Below are positions 1 to 6,346 of a DNA stretch of 10,377 bases, piece after piece. The notes under the pieces were generated by a model, which had not been told where the DNA came from, did no database searches, and saw only the letters and a list, made by a program, of their open reading frames with translations. This DNA comes from Deltaproteobacteria bacterium (GTDB lineage: Bacteria > SAR324 > JACQKK01): assembly GCA_029858165.1 (NCBI GenBank), contig JAOUFO010000040.1, positions 1 to 10,377 on the forward strand. Direction: 5' to 3'. The first letter of the stretch is position 1. Each line of letters begins with the position of its first letter. The position numbers and the translations under genes are program-made.

Positions 1-1430
1 CCCTGGAGGAACTGGCCCGGGAAACCCGTGCCCTGGAGTTGTTTTCCCGACTGATGGCCGGTGAGGTGATGAACCGGATAGAGGGCTACCCCAGTGAAAA
101 CCGGCAGGTTCTCCATTTTGCCAGCCGCAATCTGTTTGACGAACAACCCACCCCCGGCGGGGACGGCCAGGGGGCTGAAACGGTCCGGGAATGCCGCCGG
201 GAGATTCAAAAGCTGGGGGATTTCATCGGGCGGCTGGAGGATGACAGCCTGACCAATGACCAAGGCCAGCCGTTTACCGACATGGTGAATGTGGGCATCG
301 GGGGATCGGACCTTGGCCCCAGAGCCATCTATCTGGCCCTGAAGCCCTTTTCTATCCAAGGCCGCCGGGTCCATTATGTATCCAACGTGGACCCGGATGA
401 CCTGGCCCGGGTGACCAGCGGACTGGACCTGTCCCGCACCCTGGTGAATGTGGTGTCCAAAAGCGGGGGGACCCTGGAAACCCTGACCAACGAAACCCTG
501 ATCCGGGCCGCCTTTGAAAAAGCCGGGCTGACCCCGGAACGCCATTTTGTGTGTGTGACCGGCAAGGGAAGCCCCATGGACAACCCCCAACGGTATCTGG
601 CCTGTTTTTACATGTTTGATTCCATCGGCGGAAGATATTCGGCCACCTCCATGGTGGGGGGGGTCACCCTGGCATTCGCCCTGGGGATGGACCAGTTGAT
701 GGATTTTCTGAAAGGGGCCAGGGAGGCCGATTTGGCGGCCTTAAACCCGAACGCGGCCCAGAACATCCCCCTGACCCTGGCCCTGCTGGGAATATGGAAC
801 CGCACCTTTTTGGGACTGCCCTCGCTGGCGGTCCTGCCTTACAGCCAGGCATTGGAACGGTTTGTGGCCCACCTGCAACAACTGGATATGGAAAGCAACG
901 GCAAACAGGTGTCCCGCCAGGGGGAATTTGTGGATTACCCCACCGGCCCGGTGGTGTGGGGCGAACCCGGAACCAATGGACAACACGCTTTTTATCAATT
1001 GATCCACCAAAGCCGCACCGTGATCCCCGCCGAATTTATCGGTTTTCGTCAAAGCCAGATGGGTGCGGACATGGTGGTGCAAGGATCCACCAGCCAGCAA
1101 AAGCTGACGGCCAACCTGATGGCCCAATCCCTGGCCCTGGCCCACGGCAGCCCCAGTGACAACCCCAACAAAACTTTCCCCGGCAACCGGCCCAATTCCA
1201 TCCTGATCACCGACCGGTTGACTCCCCGCACCGCGGGAATCCTGCTGTCTTTTTATGAAAGCAAAGTGGCCTTTCAGGGGCTGATCTGGGACATCAACTC
1301 CTTTGACCAGGAGGGGGTCCAATTGGGCAAAGTACTGGCGGTCAGGCTGTTGGACCTTCTGGGGGGGCAAAACCAGGACAAGCCCCCCCAGGCCGATGAA
1401 GCCTTGCTGAAAGCCGCCGGACTTTTATGA
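1..1430 (+). CDS. pgi: Glucose-6-phosphate isomerase, 5'-truncated by the window edge
   Basis: Class I (non-cupin) phosphoglucose isomerase, the cytoplasmic enzyme interconverting glucose-6-phosphate and fructose-6-phosphate. The frame is open from base 3 to the TAA at 1428-1430 (475 visible residues). Homology starts inside the family's N-terminal part: the bacterial enzyme is usually about 550 residues, so roughly 70 lie upstream. The TTG at 39 is not a credible start, because the residues before it already read as PGI. Visible features are the NVGIGGSDLGP sugar-phosphate loop, SKSGGTLETLTN, the GGRYSATS signature, MESNGK with the catalytic Glu at 891-893, GQHAFYQ with the catalytic His at 984-986, and LGK with the catalytic Lys at 1329-1331. 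The second signature reads FDQEGVQLGK, with Gln where many homologues have Glu; this is not one of the three catalytic residues. The gene looks intact within the window. Confidence 0.97.
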   Translation, partial: LEELARETRALELFSRLMAGEVMNRIEGYPSENRQVLHFASRNLFDEQPTPGGDGQGAETVRECRREIQKLGDFIGRLEDDSLTNDQGQPFTDMVNVGIGGSDLGPRAIYLALKPFSIQGRRVHYVSNVDPDDLARVTSGLDLSRTLVNVVSKSGGTLETLTNETLIRAAFEKAGLTPERHFVCVTGKGSPMDNPQRYLACFYMFDSIGGRYSATSMVGGVTLAFALGMDQLMDFLKGAREADLAALNPNAAQNIPLTLALLGIWNRTFLGLPSLAVLPYSQALERFVAHLQQLDMESNGKQVSRQGEFVDYPTGPVVWGEPGTNGQHAFYQLIHQSRTVIPAEFIGFRQSQMGADMVVQGSTSQQKLTANLMAQSLALAHGSPSDNPNKTFPGNRPNSILITDRLTPRTAGILLSFYESKVAFQGLIWDINSFDQEGVQLGKVLAVRLLDLLGGQNQDKPPQADEALLKAAGLL

Positions 1431-1444
1431 ACAAGGCGGCGCAA

Positions 1445-1497
1445 ACCCGGTCTGCTTTTTGCCGTTCAACCCCGGCAAAGTAAAAAATAAACCGGGT
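1445..1497 (+). terminator. Nested inverted repeats after pgi, possible weak terminator
   Basis: Two perfect 7-bp stems are nested. The outer one is ACCCGGT (1445-1451) with ACCGGGT (1491-1497); the inner one is TTTGCCG (1458-1464) with CGGCAAA (1473-1479), loop of 8. It begins 15 bases after the pgi stop. The following sequence has only CTTTTC rather than a proper T-tract, so intrinsic termination is uncertain and it may act as an mRNA 3'-end structure. Confidence 0.4.
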
Positions 1498-1597
1498 CCC
1501 GCTTTTCAAGGCGTCCCCGGTGTGTTAAAAAAGCTCCTCATTGGTATGCGATAGCCTGGATACCAGCATCAATCTTCATTGGATAAGTAGAACCTTC

Positions 1598-2368
1598 ATG
1601 GCCTCCCCCACCGGAAACCCCACCTCCCCCCAACCCGGGGGGGCCTCCCCCTTGGTGTTTTTTACCGCCCTGGGCATTGGATTGGCAGGGTTGGCCTGGG
1701 GTTTATGGTGGGGGATCCAACATGACGTGGTGGTTCATCTGGCAGCCTTAAACACCTGGTTGGCAGACAATCTGATTGTTAAAATGGGCTACGGCGGGGT
1801 GTTTCTGCTGATGTTCATTGAATCCAGTTTTATCCCGTTTCCATCTGAAATCATCATCCCCCCGGCGGCGGACCTGGCCCGGCGGATGACGGACTGGCGG
1901 CTGGAAGGGGTGGTTATCTCCGGGGTTCTGGGTTCTTTGGCAGGAGCCCTGTTTAATTATTATCTGGCCCGAAACCTGGGGCGAAGCGTCATTTTGGGGC
2001 TGATCAACCGCTATGGCCGTTATTTGATGCTTTCCAACCAGGGATATTTACAAAGCGAGGCTTTTTTTCTGCGGCATGGGGCCATATCCACCTTTGTGGG
2101 CAGGCTGCTGCCCGGAATCCGGCAGATTGTTTCCATTCCGGCGGGTCTGGCCCGGATGAACCTCTTCCCGTTTATCCTGTTTACCACCCTGGGGGCCGCC
2201 ATCTGGGTGGTGGTGCTGGCCATGGCCGGCTATTGGTTCGGTTCTCAGCCGGATGCGCTTTCCAGCATGTTAAAAAGCTATTCCCACTGGTTGGTGTTGG
2301 GGGGGGTATTGCTGATTGGCGGCTATGTGGTGTATGTTCATTTCCGGCCTCTTTCCCGCAAGGAATAA
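1598..2368 (+). CDS. DedA-family inner-membrane protein (SNARE-associated/VTT domain)
   Basis: Polytopic membrane protein of the DedA family (256 residues from ATG 1598). Members are tied to membrane homeostasis, proton-dependent drug or pH tolerance, and in some cases undecaprenyl-phosphate or phospholipid translocation; the substrate here cannot be told. Hydrophobic segments lie near residues 18-40, 65-92, 105-125, 190-212 and 230-248. The re-entrant motif FIESSFIPFPSEIIIPPAA (73-91) carries acidic E75 and E84. The second half has VGRLLPGIRQIVSIPAGL (167-184), with paired arginines R169 and R175, the pattern needed in characterised E. coli DedA proteins. A TTG at 1541 in the same frame would add 19 polar residues unlike the family, so I prefer 1598. 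The ribosome binding site is weak (GGATAAG upstream). acyP starts 41 bases after its stop, so co-transcription is possible. Confidence 0.9.
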   Translation: MASPTGNPTSPQPGGASPLVFFTALGIGLAGLAWGLWWGIQHDVVVHLAALNTWLADNLIVKMGYGGVFLLMFIESSFIPFPSEIIIPPAADLARRMTDWRLEGVVISGVLGSLAGALFNYYLARNLGRSVILGLINRYGRYLMLSNQGYLQSEAFFLRHGAISTFVGRLLPGIRQIVSIPAGLARMNLFPFILFTTLGAAIWVVVLAMAGYWFGSQPDALSSMLKSYSHWLVLGGVLLIGGYVVYVHFRPLSRKE

Positions 2369-2409
2369 CCCCCCGTTTTTTTTCCAGACTTTGAAACCTG
2401 AGGAAAACC

Positions 2410-2691
2410 ATGGAAGAAGTGATGCATATCATTGTAAAAGGCCGGGTTCAAGGTGTCGGGTTTCGATACCATACCGAATCAGCCGCACGACTGTTGGGGG
2501 TTTCCGGCTGGGTGCGAAATCTGCCTTCCGGCGATGTGGAAATTCTGGCCAGAGTGAACAAAGACCAGAAAGAGGCACTGCTGGCGGCCATCCACAAAGG
2601 CCCCCCCATGGCCCGGGTGGAAGGAATGGATATCCGCAAAGCCCCGGAGAACATGACCAGCCCGAACAAAGGATTTTCGGTCCGGTTTTAA
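2410..2691 (+). CDS. acyP: Acylphosphatase
   Basis: Small cytoplasmic enzyme hydrolysing the carboxyl-phosphate bond of acyl phosphates such as acetyl phosphate and 1,3-bisphosphoglycerate. The 93-residue length is typical. The phosphate-binding loop GRVQGVGFR (11-19) supplies catalytic Arg19, and GWVRNLPSGDVE (33-44) supplies catalytic Asn37; both are intact. The ATG at 2410 has AGGAAA at 2401-2406 as Shine-Dalgarno sequence. A second in-frame ATG at 2422 is possible, but it would remove most of the first strand. The gene sits 41 bases after the DedA gene with no terminator between, and is followed by a good intrinsic terminator at 2774-2805. Its physiological substrate in bacteria is generally unsettled. 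Confidence 0.96.
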   Translation: MEEVMHIIVKGRVQGVGFRYHTESAARLLGVSGWVRNLPSGDVEILARVNKDQKEALLAAIHKGPPMARVEGMDIRKAPENMTSPNKGFSVRF

Positions 2692-2773
2692 CCGTTCGCC
2701 CTGAAAATCCCCCAGGTTGAAAACAAAATCCTTATGGCCGGAAACCCAGGTGTCCTTAAAGGGAAGTTCTTTC

Positions 2774-2805
2774 ATTTCGGGGATTTGGCCCCGAAATTCG
2801 TTTTT
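2774..2805 (+). terminator. Intrinsic terminator downstream of acyP
   Basis: A perfect 9-bp hairpin, ATTTCGGGG (2774-2782) with CCCCGAAAT (2789-2797) and a 6-base loop, is followed by a T-rich tail ending in TTTTT at 2801-2805. It lies 82 bases after the acyP stop and likely ends the DedA/acyP transcript, insulating the HU gene. Confidence 0.75.
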
Positions 2806-2863
2806 CCGCAGGCTGGAACGCCCACCTGTTTTTCTCCCCATGGGATTTTTGCGGGAAATTCCG

Positions 2864-2896
2864 TTGACAATCGTTTGATTTTTGGAAAAGTTATGG
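2864..2896 (+). promoter_or_regulatory. Candidate sigma-70 promoter for the HU gene
   Basis: TTGACA at 2864-2869 is a perfect -35 consensus in the right place, after the acyP terminator and upstream of the HU gene. The -10 element is poor: the hexamers at 17-18 spacing (AAAGTT, AAGTTA) match badly, and GTTATG at 2890-2895 needs a 20-base spacer. The call rests mainly on the -35 match and location. Confidence 0.35.
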
Positions 2897-3034
2897 AGGT
2901 CTTCTGGTTCATCCCCCCCGGAATAGCCAGCAAAACTTCCAGCCGAATGACAGCCCCCCCCAATCAGGGCTTTATTGTTTCACAGGCAGGACGATGTACA
3001 AACCAAGGTTTCATTCCACAAACAAGGAGCAACA

Positions 3035-3316
3035 ATGACTAAAGCGGAGTTGATTGATCAGGTAGCAGACCAAGCCAAAGTATCCAAGGCCGATGCCACC
3101 AAAGTGCTGAATGGAATTCTGGACGCCATCACCAACACCATGGCCAAGGGAGATTCCATCACCCTGGTGGGGTTTGGCACATTTTCCGTTGGCTCCCGTG
3201 CCGCCCGCACTGGCCGCAACCCTCAAACCGGCGCTGAAATCAAAATCGCCGCGGCCAAGACACCCAAGTTTAAGGCCGGCAAAGGGTTGAAAGACAAAAT
3301 CAACAACAAAAAGTAA
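3035..3316 (+). CDS. HU-family DNA-binding protein
   Basis: Histone-like nucleoid protein that binds and bends double-stranded DNA as a dimer. The 93-residue length is typical of HU/IHF. The N-terminal helical pair MTKAELIDQVADQAKVSKAD is followed by LVGFGTF (44-50) and the beta-arm ARTGRNPQTG (57-66), whose Pro63 is the intercalating residue, then the basic tail KFKAGKGLKDKINNKK. The start is fixed by an excellent Shine-Dalgarno AAGGAG at 3024-3029, five bases before the ATG. The frame is open further upstream, but that extension is not HU-like. The gene stands alone between two terminators, so it is probably monocistronic. Whether it is an HU-alpha/beta type or an IHF-like paralogue cannot be settled; the RNPQTG arm favours HU. 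Confidence 0.96.
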   Translation: MTKAELIDQVADQAKVSKADATKVLNGILDAITNTMAKGDSITLVGFGTFSVGSRAARTGRNPQTGAEIKIAAAKTPKFKAGKGLKDKINNKK

Positions 3317-3329
3317 CCTTTGCGAATAT

Positions 3330-3366
3330 CCGGTCCCTGTCGGTTCACCGGCAGGGACCGGGTTTT
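3330..3366 (+). terminator. Strong intrinsic terminator of the HU gene
   Basis: A 14-bp stem, CCGGTCCCTGTCGG (3330-3343) with CCGGCAGGGACCGG (3348-3361), has a TTCA loop, a single T-G wobble, and TTTT directly after (3363-3366). It starts 13 bases beyond the HU stop. Confidence 0.88.
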
Positions 3367-3507
3367 CCACCCCCCTTTTCCCGTTGTTCCTCTCCTCTGC
3401 ATCCATCCGGGTATGTTTTCCCTGCCCGCAGCGTTTCATGAAACCCCCGTTTTTTTAGCAAATCAGGGATTTTTGGTGGTTATCCAGAGGCCTTTTCCGG
3501 TTTGGGG

Positions 3508-3536
3508 GTGACAATTCCCGTAAAAATTGATATAGG
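3508..3536 (+). promoter_or_regulatory. Candidate sigma-70 promoter for the dksA-like gene
   Basis: GTGACA (3508-3513) and TATAGG (3531-3536) are separated by exactly 17 bases, matching the -35/-10 consensus at five of six and four of six positions. It lies 115 bases before the ATG at 3652, after the HU terminator. Confidence 0.5.
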
Positions 3537-3651
3537 TATGTGTTCGGTTATCAAATCGTTTGGAGTGTAATTTCTTCTTTTCCGGTGGGACGGCGCAATC
3601 CCCAAATCATTCTTTGGCCCCATAAAAATCTTTTGTTTAAAGACAGGAAAA

Positions 3652-4017
3652 ATGGATCAGGCAAGAAAAGAAAAATTCGCCGCAAAGTTAAAAGCCCTGC
3701 TGATGGATTTGGAGGGCGAGGCAGCCCAAACCGTGGATGGGATGCGGGGAGAAACCGGGATGTTTCCGGACCCCACGGACCGGGCCACGCTGGAAACCGA
3801 CCGCAACCTTACCTTGCGCATCCGGGACCGGGAGCGGAAGCTGCGGGATAAAATCAACGAATCCCTGGCCCGGGTGGAGGACGGCACCTTCGGCATTTGC
3901 GAGGTGTGCGGCGACGAAATCGGGGAAACCCGGCTGGAAGCCCGCCCCATGACCACCCTGTGCATCAAATGCAAAGAGGTGCAGGAAAAGGATGAGATCA
4001 AGGAAAAACGGGGCTAG
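3652..4017 (+). CDS. DksA/TraR-family C4 zinc-finger transcription regulator
   Basis: Predicted RNA polymerase secondary-channel regulator of the DksA/TraR family (121 residues, shorter than the 151 of E. coli DksA). Residues 1-75 read as a charged coiled coil. Its turn carries DPTDRA (40-45), which keeps the DxxDxA tip arrangement that DksA uses to act with ppGpp at the polymerase active site. The zinc site is complete: C83-x2-C86, then C104-x2-C107, with 17 residues between the pairs, in the usual GICEVCGDEI...LCIKC context. Shine-Dalgarno AGGA lies at 3645-3648, close before the ATG. dcd begins 55 bases after the stop on the same strand with no terminator between, so they may share a transcript. 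Family is secure; orthology to E. coli dksA is likely but unproven, since paralogues such as YocK and TraR-like proteins exist. Confidence 0.93.
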   Translation: MDQARKEKFAAKLKALLMDLEGEAAQTVDGMRGETGMFPDPTDRATLETDRNLTLRIRDRERKLRDKINESLARVEDGTFGICEVCGDEIGETRLEARPMTTLCIKCKEVQEKDEIKEKRG

Positions 4018-4072
4018 CCCGCTGTAACCGGCCTTTCACCCTTCCCACCCCTCTGGAACAACCCCCCCAGCC

Positions 4073-4609
4073 ATGATCCTTTCCGACAAAACCATCAAAG
4101 CCATGCTGGCCGACAAATCCCTGGTGCTGGAACCCATAGAGGCCAATCAAATCCAGCCGGCTTCGGTGGACCTGCGGCTGGGGACCCATTTTTTAAAGGT
4201 GGATGAACACGAGATGGAGATTATCCGCATGGATGACCCCATCCGGTATATTGATTTGGATCAGGAGGAAATTGTGATTCCGCCGTTTTCTTTTTTGCTG
4301 GCCACCTCCATGGAAACCATGAAGCTTCCCCCGGATGTGACCGCTTTTGTGGAAGGGCGGTCCTCCATCGGGCGCATCGGCCTGTTTGTGGAAAACGCCG
4401 GATGGGTGGACCCCGGCTTTGAAGGCAAGCTCACTTTGGAGCTGTACAACGCCAACCGGCTGCCCATCAAGCTTCAGGCTGGAAGGCGGGTGTGTCAGTT
4501 GGTTTTTGCCCGGATGGATTTTCCCGCCGATACCCCCTACAACGGCAAATACCAGGGGCAAAACAAGGCCGTGGGCAGCCGCATTTTTCAGGACCCGGAT
4601 AAACAATAA
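4073..4609 (+). CDS. dcd: dCTP deaminase, possibly bifunctional deaminase/dUTPase
   Basis: Cytosolic trimeric dUTPase-fold enzyme deaminating dCTP on the way to dUMP for thymidylate synthesis. The 178-residue length is shorter than E. coli Dcd (193). Motifs are IQPASVDLRLG (27-37), EGRSSIGRIG (94-103) with Ser97 and Arg101 near the base, AGWVDPGFEGKLTLELYN (109-126) with catalytic Glu123, and the C-terminal QGQNKAVGSRI. The segment between RSS and DPG has VENAGW where E. coli has a one-residue-longer VHVTAHR stretch. That form, with YNANRLPI and AGRRVCQLVF, resembles from memory the Bacillus halodurans-type enzymes reported to perform both deamination and dUTP hydrolysis. The start has no clear Shine-Dalgarno; a C7 run sits just before the ATG. 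Convergent with prmC across a shared terminator. Confidence 0.95.
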   Translation: MILSDKTIKAMLADKSLVLEPIEANQIQPASVDLRLGTHFLKVDEHEMEIIRMDDPIRYIDLDQEEIVIPPFSFLLATSMETMKLPPDVTAFVEGRSSIGRIGLFVENAGWVDPGFEGKLTLELYNANRLPIKLQAGRRVCQLVFARMDFPADTPYNGKYQGQNKAVGSRIFQDPDKQ

Positions 4610-4643
4610 AACCGGTTTTTTTTCGCCGGGGTTTCCCGGTTTT
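4608..4643. terminator. Bidirectional terminator between dcd and prmC
   Basis: The inverted repeat AAAACCGG (4608-4615) with CCGGTTTT (4636-4643) encloses a second hairpin, CCGGG (4626-4630) with CCCGG (4635-4639), followed by TTTT. A T8 run (4616-4623) lies inside. Symmetry and position directly between the two convergent stop codons suggest it serves both strands. Confidence 0.65.
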
Positions 4644-4644
4644 C

Positions 4645-5529
4645 CTATTCTGCTTTTTCCACCACCCCCACTCTGGGCCGCCGGGCCAGGTCTTTGCGAA
4701 TTTCCATCACCCGCAATCCGGCCGCCTGTTCCACCAAACCACAAAATTCATCCGCCTGATCCGACCCGATTTCCACCACCATCCTCCCGCCGGGAGCCAG
4801 TGCCCGCCCGGCAAACCCAACCAGGTAACGGTAGAAATCCAACCCGTCGGGGCCGCCGTCCAAGGCCAGGCGGGGCTCGTGGACCGATACTTCCGGCTCC
4901 AGGCTCTCCACCACCCCCGCCGGAATGTAAGGCGGGTTGGATACAATCAGCCGGGGGCGGAACCCTGGATGGATGGGTTCCAACCGGTCCCCCCGCACCA
5001 ACCACAGGCGGTTCCCTTTGGGGGAAAGCAGCTCCTGGTGGCGCACCCTGTTTTCGGCCGCCGTGTTCAGGGCCGCCGGGGAACAATCCACCGATACAAT
5101 CTCCAGGCCGGTGGTTTCCCGGCATAAGGCCAAAGGGATCGCCCCGGTTCCGGTGCCCAATTCCACCACGGGGCAAGGCCCAGGCCCAGCCAGGCCGCGG
5201 AGGGCCTCTAAAGCGGCCTCCACCAGCACTTCGGTTTCCGGGCGGGGAATCAGCACCCCCGGCCTGACCGCCAGAAGCAGCGACCAAAACCAAACCTCCC
5301 CCACCAGATAGGCCACCGGCTCCCGGGCAGCCCGGCGGCGGACCAATTCCTTAAAGCGGGCCAGCTCCTGGTCCGCCACCGGTTGGTCAAACTTCAGGTA
5401 CAGTTCTATCCGTTTAAGGGATAGCACATGGGCCAGCAGGATTTCCGCGTCCAGTCGGGGGGTGGGAATCCCCTTGGACCCGAAATAATCCCGGCTCCAG
5501 TCCAAAAGCGCCTTGATGGTCCAGATCAT
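4645..5529 (-). CDS. prmC: Peptide chain release factor N5-glutamine methyltransferase
   Basis: PrmC/HemK, the S-adenosylmethionine-dependent enzyme that methylates the glutamine of the GGQ motif in release factors RF1 and RF2. The 294-residue length is normal. The N-terminal helical substrate-binding domain (about 1-75) is followed by the family signature LIPRPETE (93-100), SAM motif I VVELGTGTGAI (121-131), the acidic VSVDCS (146-150), and the catalytic NPPY (198-201) that contacts the glutamine amide. EPRLALDGGPDGL (218-230) is also typical. The usual prfA partner is absent nearby. The ATG at 5527-5529 has no Shine-Dalgarno; just upstream the mRNA reads GCCCCCCACCT, and a six-codon frame from an ATG 22 bases earlier ends in a TGA overlapping this start as ATGA. 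Convergent with dcd; it may share a transcript with the receiver gene 100 bases upstream. Confidence 0.96.
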   Translation of the reverse strand: MIWTIKALLDWSRDYFGSKGIPTPRLDAEILLAHVLSLKRIELYLKFDQPVADQELARFKELVRRRAAREPVAYLVGEVWFWSLLLAVRPGVLIPRPETEVLVEAALEALRGLAGPGPCPVVELGTGTGAIPLALCRETTGLEIVSVDCSPAALNTAAENRVRHQELLSPKGNRLWLVRGDRLEPIHPGFRPRLIVSNPPYIPAGVVESLEPEVSVHEPRLALDGGPDGLDFYRYLVGFAGRALAPGGRMVVEIGSDQADEFCGLVEQAAGLRVMEIRKDLARRPRVGVVEKAE

Positions 5530-5549
5530 AGGTGGGGGGCAAACATCGC

Positions 5550-5563
5550 GGGGGGGGAGGGGG
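5550..5563. repeat. G-run in the prmC upstream region
   Basis: G8-A-G5 lies between the receiver gene and prmC, 21 bases upstream of the prmC start codon. In the prmC mRNA this is an unbroken C-rich leader. It is one of several 8-base G/C runs in the window. Confidence 0.8.
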
Positions 5564-5567
5564 TTTA

Positions 5568-5633
5568 AGCCGAACCGGCGGTCCGTTCGGCTCCAGGGTT
5601 GAACCCGAAACAGGGGGAACCCATCGGGTTCAA
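5568..5633 (-). terminator. Two inverted repeats at the 3' end of the receiver gene
   Basis: Read leftward, a 9-bp perfect repeat (TTGAACCCG at 5599-5607 with CGGGTTCAA at 5625-5633) overlaps the receiver stop codon. It is followed by an 8-bp repeat (AGCCGAAC at 5568-5575 with GTTCGGCT at 5585-5592). Neither is followed by a good T-tract on the minus strand, so this may be an mRNA 3'-end structure or a leaky terminator ahead of prmC. Confidence 0.4.
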
Positions 5634-6022
5634 GCTTTTTTGTGCAACACTTCGTTCAGTTTTTCCATCACGGTGGTTACACTGAACGGTTTGATGATGT
5701 AGCCGTCCACCCCGTGCTTCCCGGCGGTCATAATGGCGTTTTTGGTATCGGAGGCGGTAATCATCACCACCGGCAGGCTACGGGTGGGTTCTTCGGCGGA
5801 CCGGATGTTCATCAGCAAATCCAGTCCGGTCATTCCCGGCATGGCCCAGTCGGTCAGCACCAGACCGATGCCCCCTTCTTTTACCTTTTCCCAAGCGGCT
5901 TCCCCGTCATCAACCTCCACCACTTCTGTAAAACCTATTTTGGTGATGATGTTGACCAGCACCTTGCGCAGGTTCAGGTTGTCTTCCGCAACCAAAACCT
6001 TAATGTCTTTATTGATTTGCAT
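5630..6022 (-). CDS. Stand-alone CheY-like response regulator receiver
   Basis: Single-domain receiver of 130 residues with no output domain, so it should act by phosphorylation-dependent protein contact. The phosphorylation site is complete: acidic pair E13-D14, phospho-acceptor D58 in LTDWAMPGMTG, T89 in MITAS, and K111 in IKPFS; Y108 matches the aromatic switch residue Tyr106 of CheY. Overall it resembles chemotaxis CheY more than DNA-binding regulators. No chemotaxis or histidine kinase gene is nearby, so it is an orphan and its partner cannot be named. AAGG lies seven bases upstream of the ATG. Upstream is a 324-base non-coding gap; downstream, 100 bases away, is prmC on the same strand. 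It could be a motility CheY or a phosphorelay intermediate. Confidence 0.93.
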   Translation of the reverse strand: MQINKDIKVLVAEDNLNLRKVLVNIITKIGFTEVVEVDDGEAAWEKVKEGGIGLVLTDWAMPGMTGLDLLMNIRSAEEPTRSLPVVMITASDTKNAIMTAGKHGVDGYIIKPFSVTTVMEKLNEVLHKKA

Positions 6023-6346
6023 GTAACCCTTTTGATTGGAGCCAAGTTGGGGACCCCCTGGTCATTTGCTTTTCCGTGCGGCAAAACTGTAAGAAAAGCA
6101 TCTGTTCCAGATTGGCACAGGTAACCTATGTTTTCAAATAATTATTCTATTTCTTTTACCCTCTTTTTCTCTTTTTCTTAGTTAAACGCAACCAGGCCGC
6201 TGTTGTCCACCCTGCTTTATCTCTCCCGGGACCGTAGGTTTAAGCCCCCTGCCATTTTAAGCTCCTTGCCAACCCCTTGTCTCCTCCCCTACCATACAGG
6301 GGCGGCTTTCAATCATTCAACGCAGCAATTGACCAAACAGGCCGAA
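6023..6346. other. Divergent non-coding region between the receiver gene and thiD (324 bases)
   Basis: I see no gene. An AT-rich core lies at about 6125-6185, including a 36-base stretch that is almost entirely pyrimidine on the plus strand (6145-6180). For leftward transcription, TAGAAT (6149 down to 6144) is a fair -10, but its -35 is poor and the A-rich upstream could act as an UP-like element. An 8-bp inverted repeat, TGCTTTTC (6067-6074) with GAAAAGCA (6093-6100), lies in the would-be receiver leader. I looked for the CTGAGA and ACCTGA elements of a TPP riboswitch before thiD and did not find them. Confidence 0.45.

Larger units (their letters stand above)
2692..3034. other. Non-coding stretch between acyP and the HU gene (343 bases)
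   Basis: I see no credible gene here. The open frames present have no family resemblance, and those on the minus strand overlap acyP in antisense. The stretch holds the acyP terminator (2774-2805), a consensus -35 element at 2864-2869, a C8 run at 2954-2961, and the HU ribosome binding site at its end. If the promoter is real, the HU mRNA would have a leader of roughly 130 bases. Confidence 0.6.
3317..3651. other. Non-coding stretch between the HU gene and the dksA-like gene (335 bases)
   Basis: No credible gene is visible. The stretch contains the HU terminator (3330-3366), a perfect 12-base palindrome GTTTCATGAAAC at 3433-3444 followed by CCCCG and a T7 run, and a plausible sigma-70 promoter at 3508-3536 that would give the downstream mRNA a leader of about 110 bases. 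Confidence 0.6.

Noticed and set aside
741..1370. Long minus-strand open frame opposite pgi
   Set aside because: It is an antisense shadow of a strongly conserved enzyme; length is explained by GC-rich codon usage.
2734..3042. Plus-strand open frame of 102 codons between acyP and the HU gene
   Set aside because: It runs through a terminator hairpin and a C8 run, overlaps the HU start, has no ribosome binding site and no family resemblance.
3479..3487. DnaA-box-like TTATCCAGA
   Set aside because: A single site with one mismatch and no companion boxes, AT-rich unwinding region or origin genes.
4347..5267. Plus-strand open frame of 306 codons across dcd and prmC
   Set aside because: Extremely Pro/Gly-rich, crosses the dcd/prmC terminator, and is antisense to the clear PrmC protein.
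6113..6128. Possible sigma-54 site (TTGGCAC) upstream of thiD
   Set aside because: The -12 GC is missing at the required spacing; the downstream bases read CT instead.
6203..6346. TPP riboswitch before thiD
   Set aside because: The conserved CTGAGA and ACCTGA elements and the expected helices are not present.
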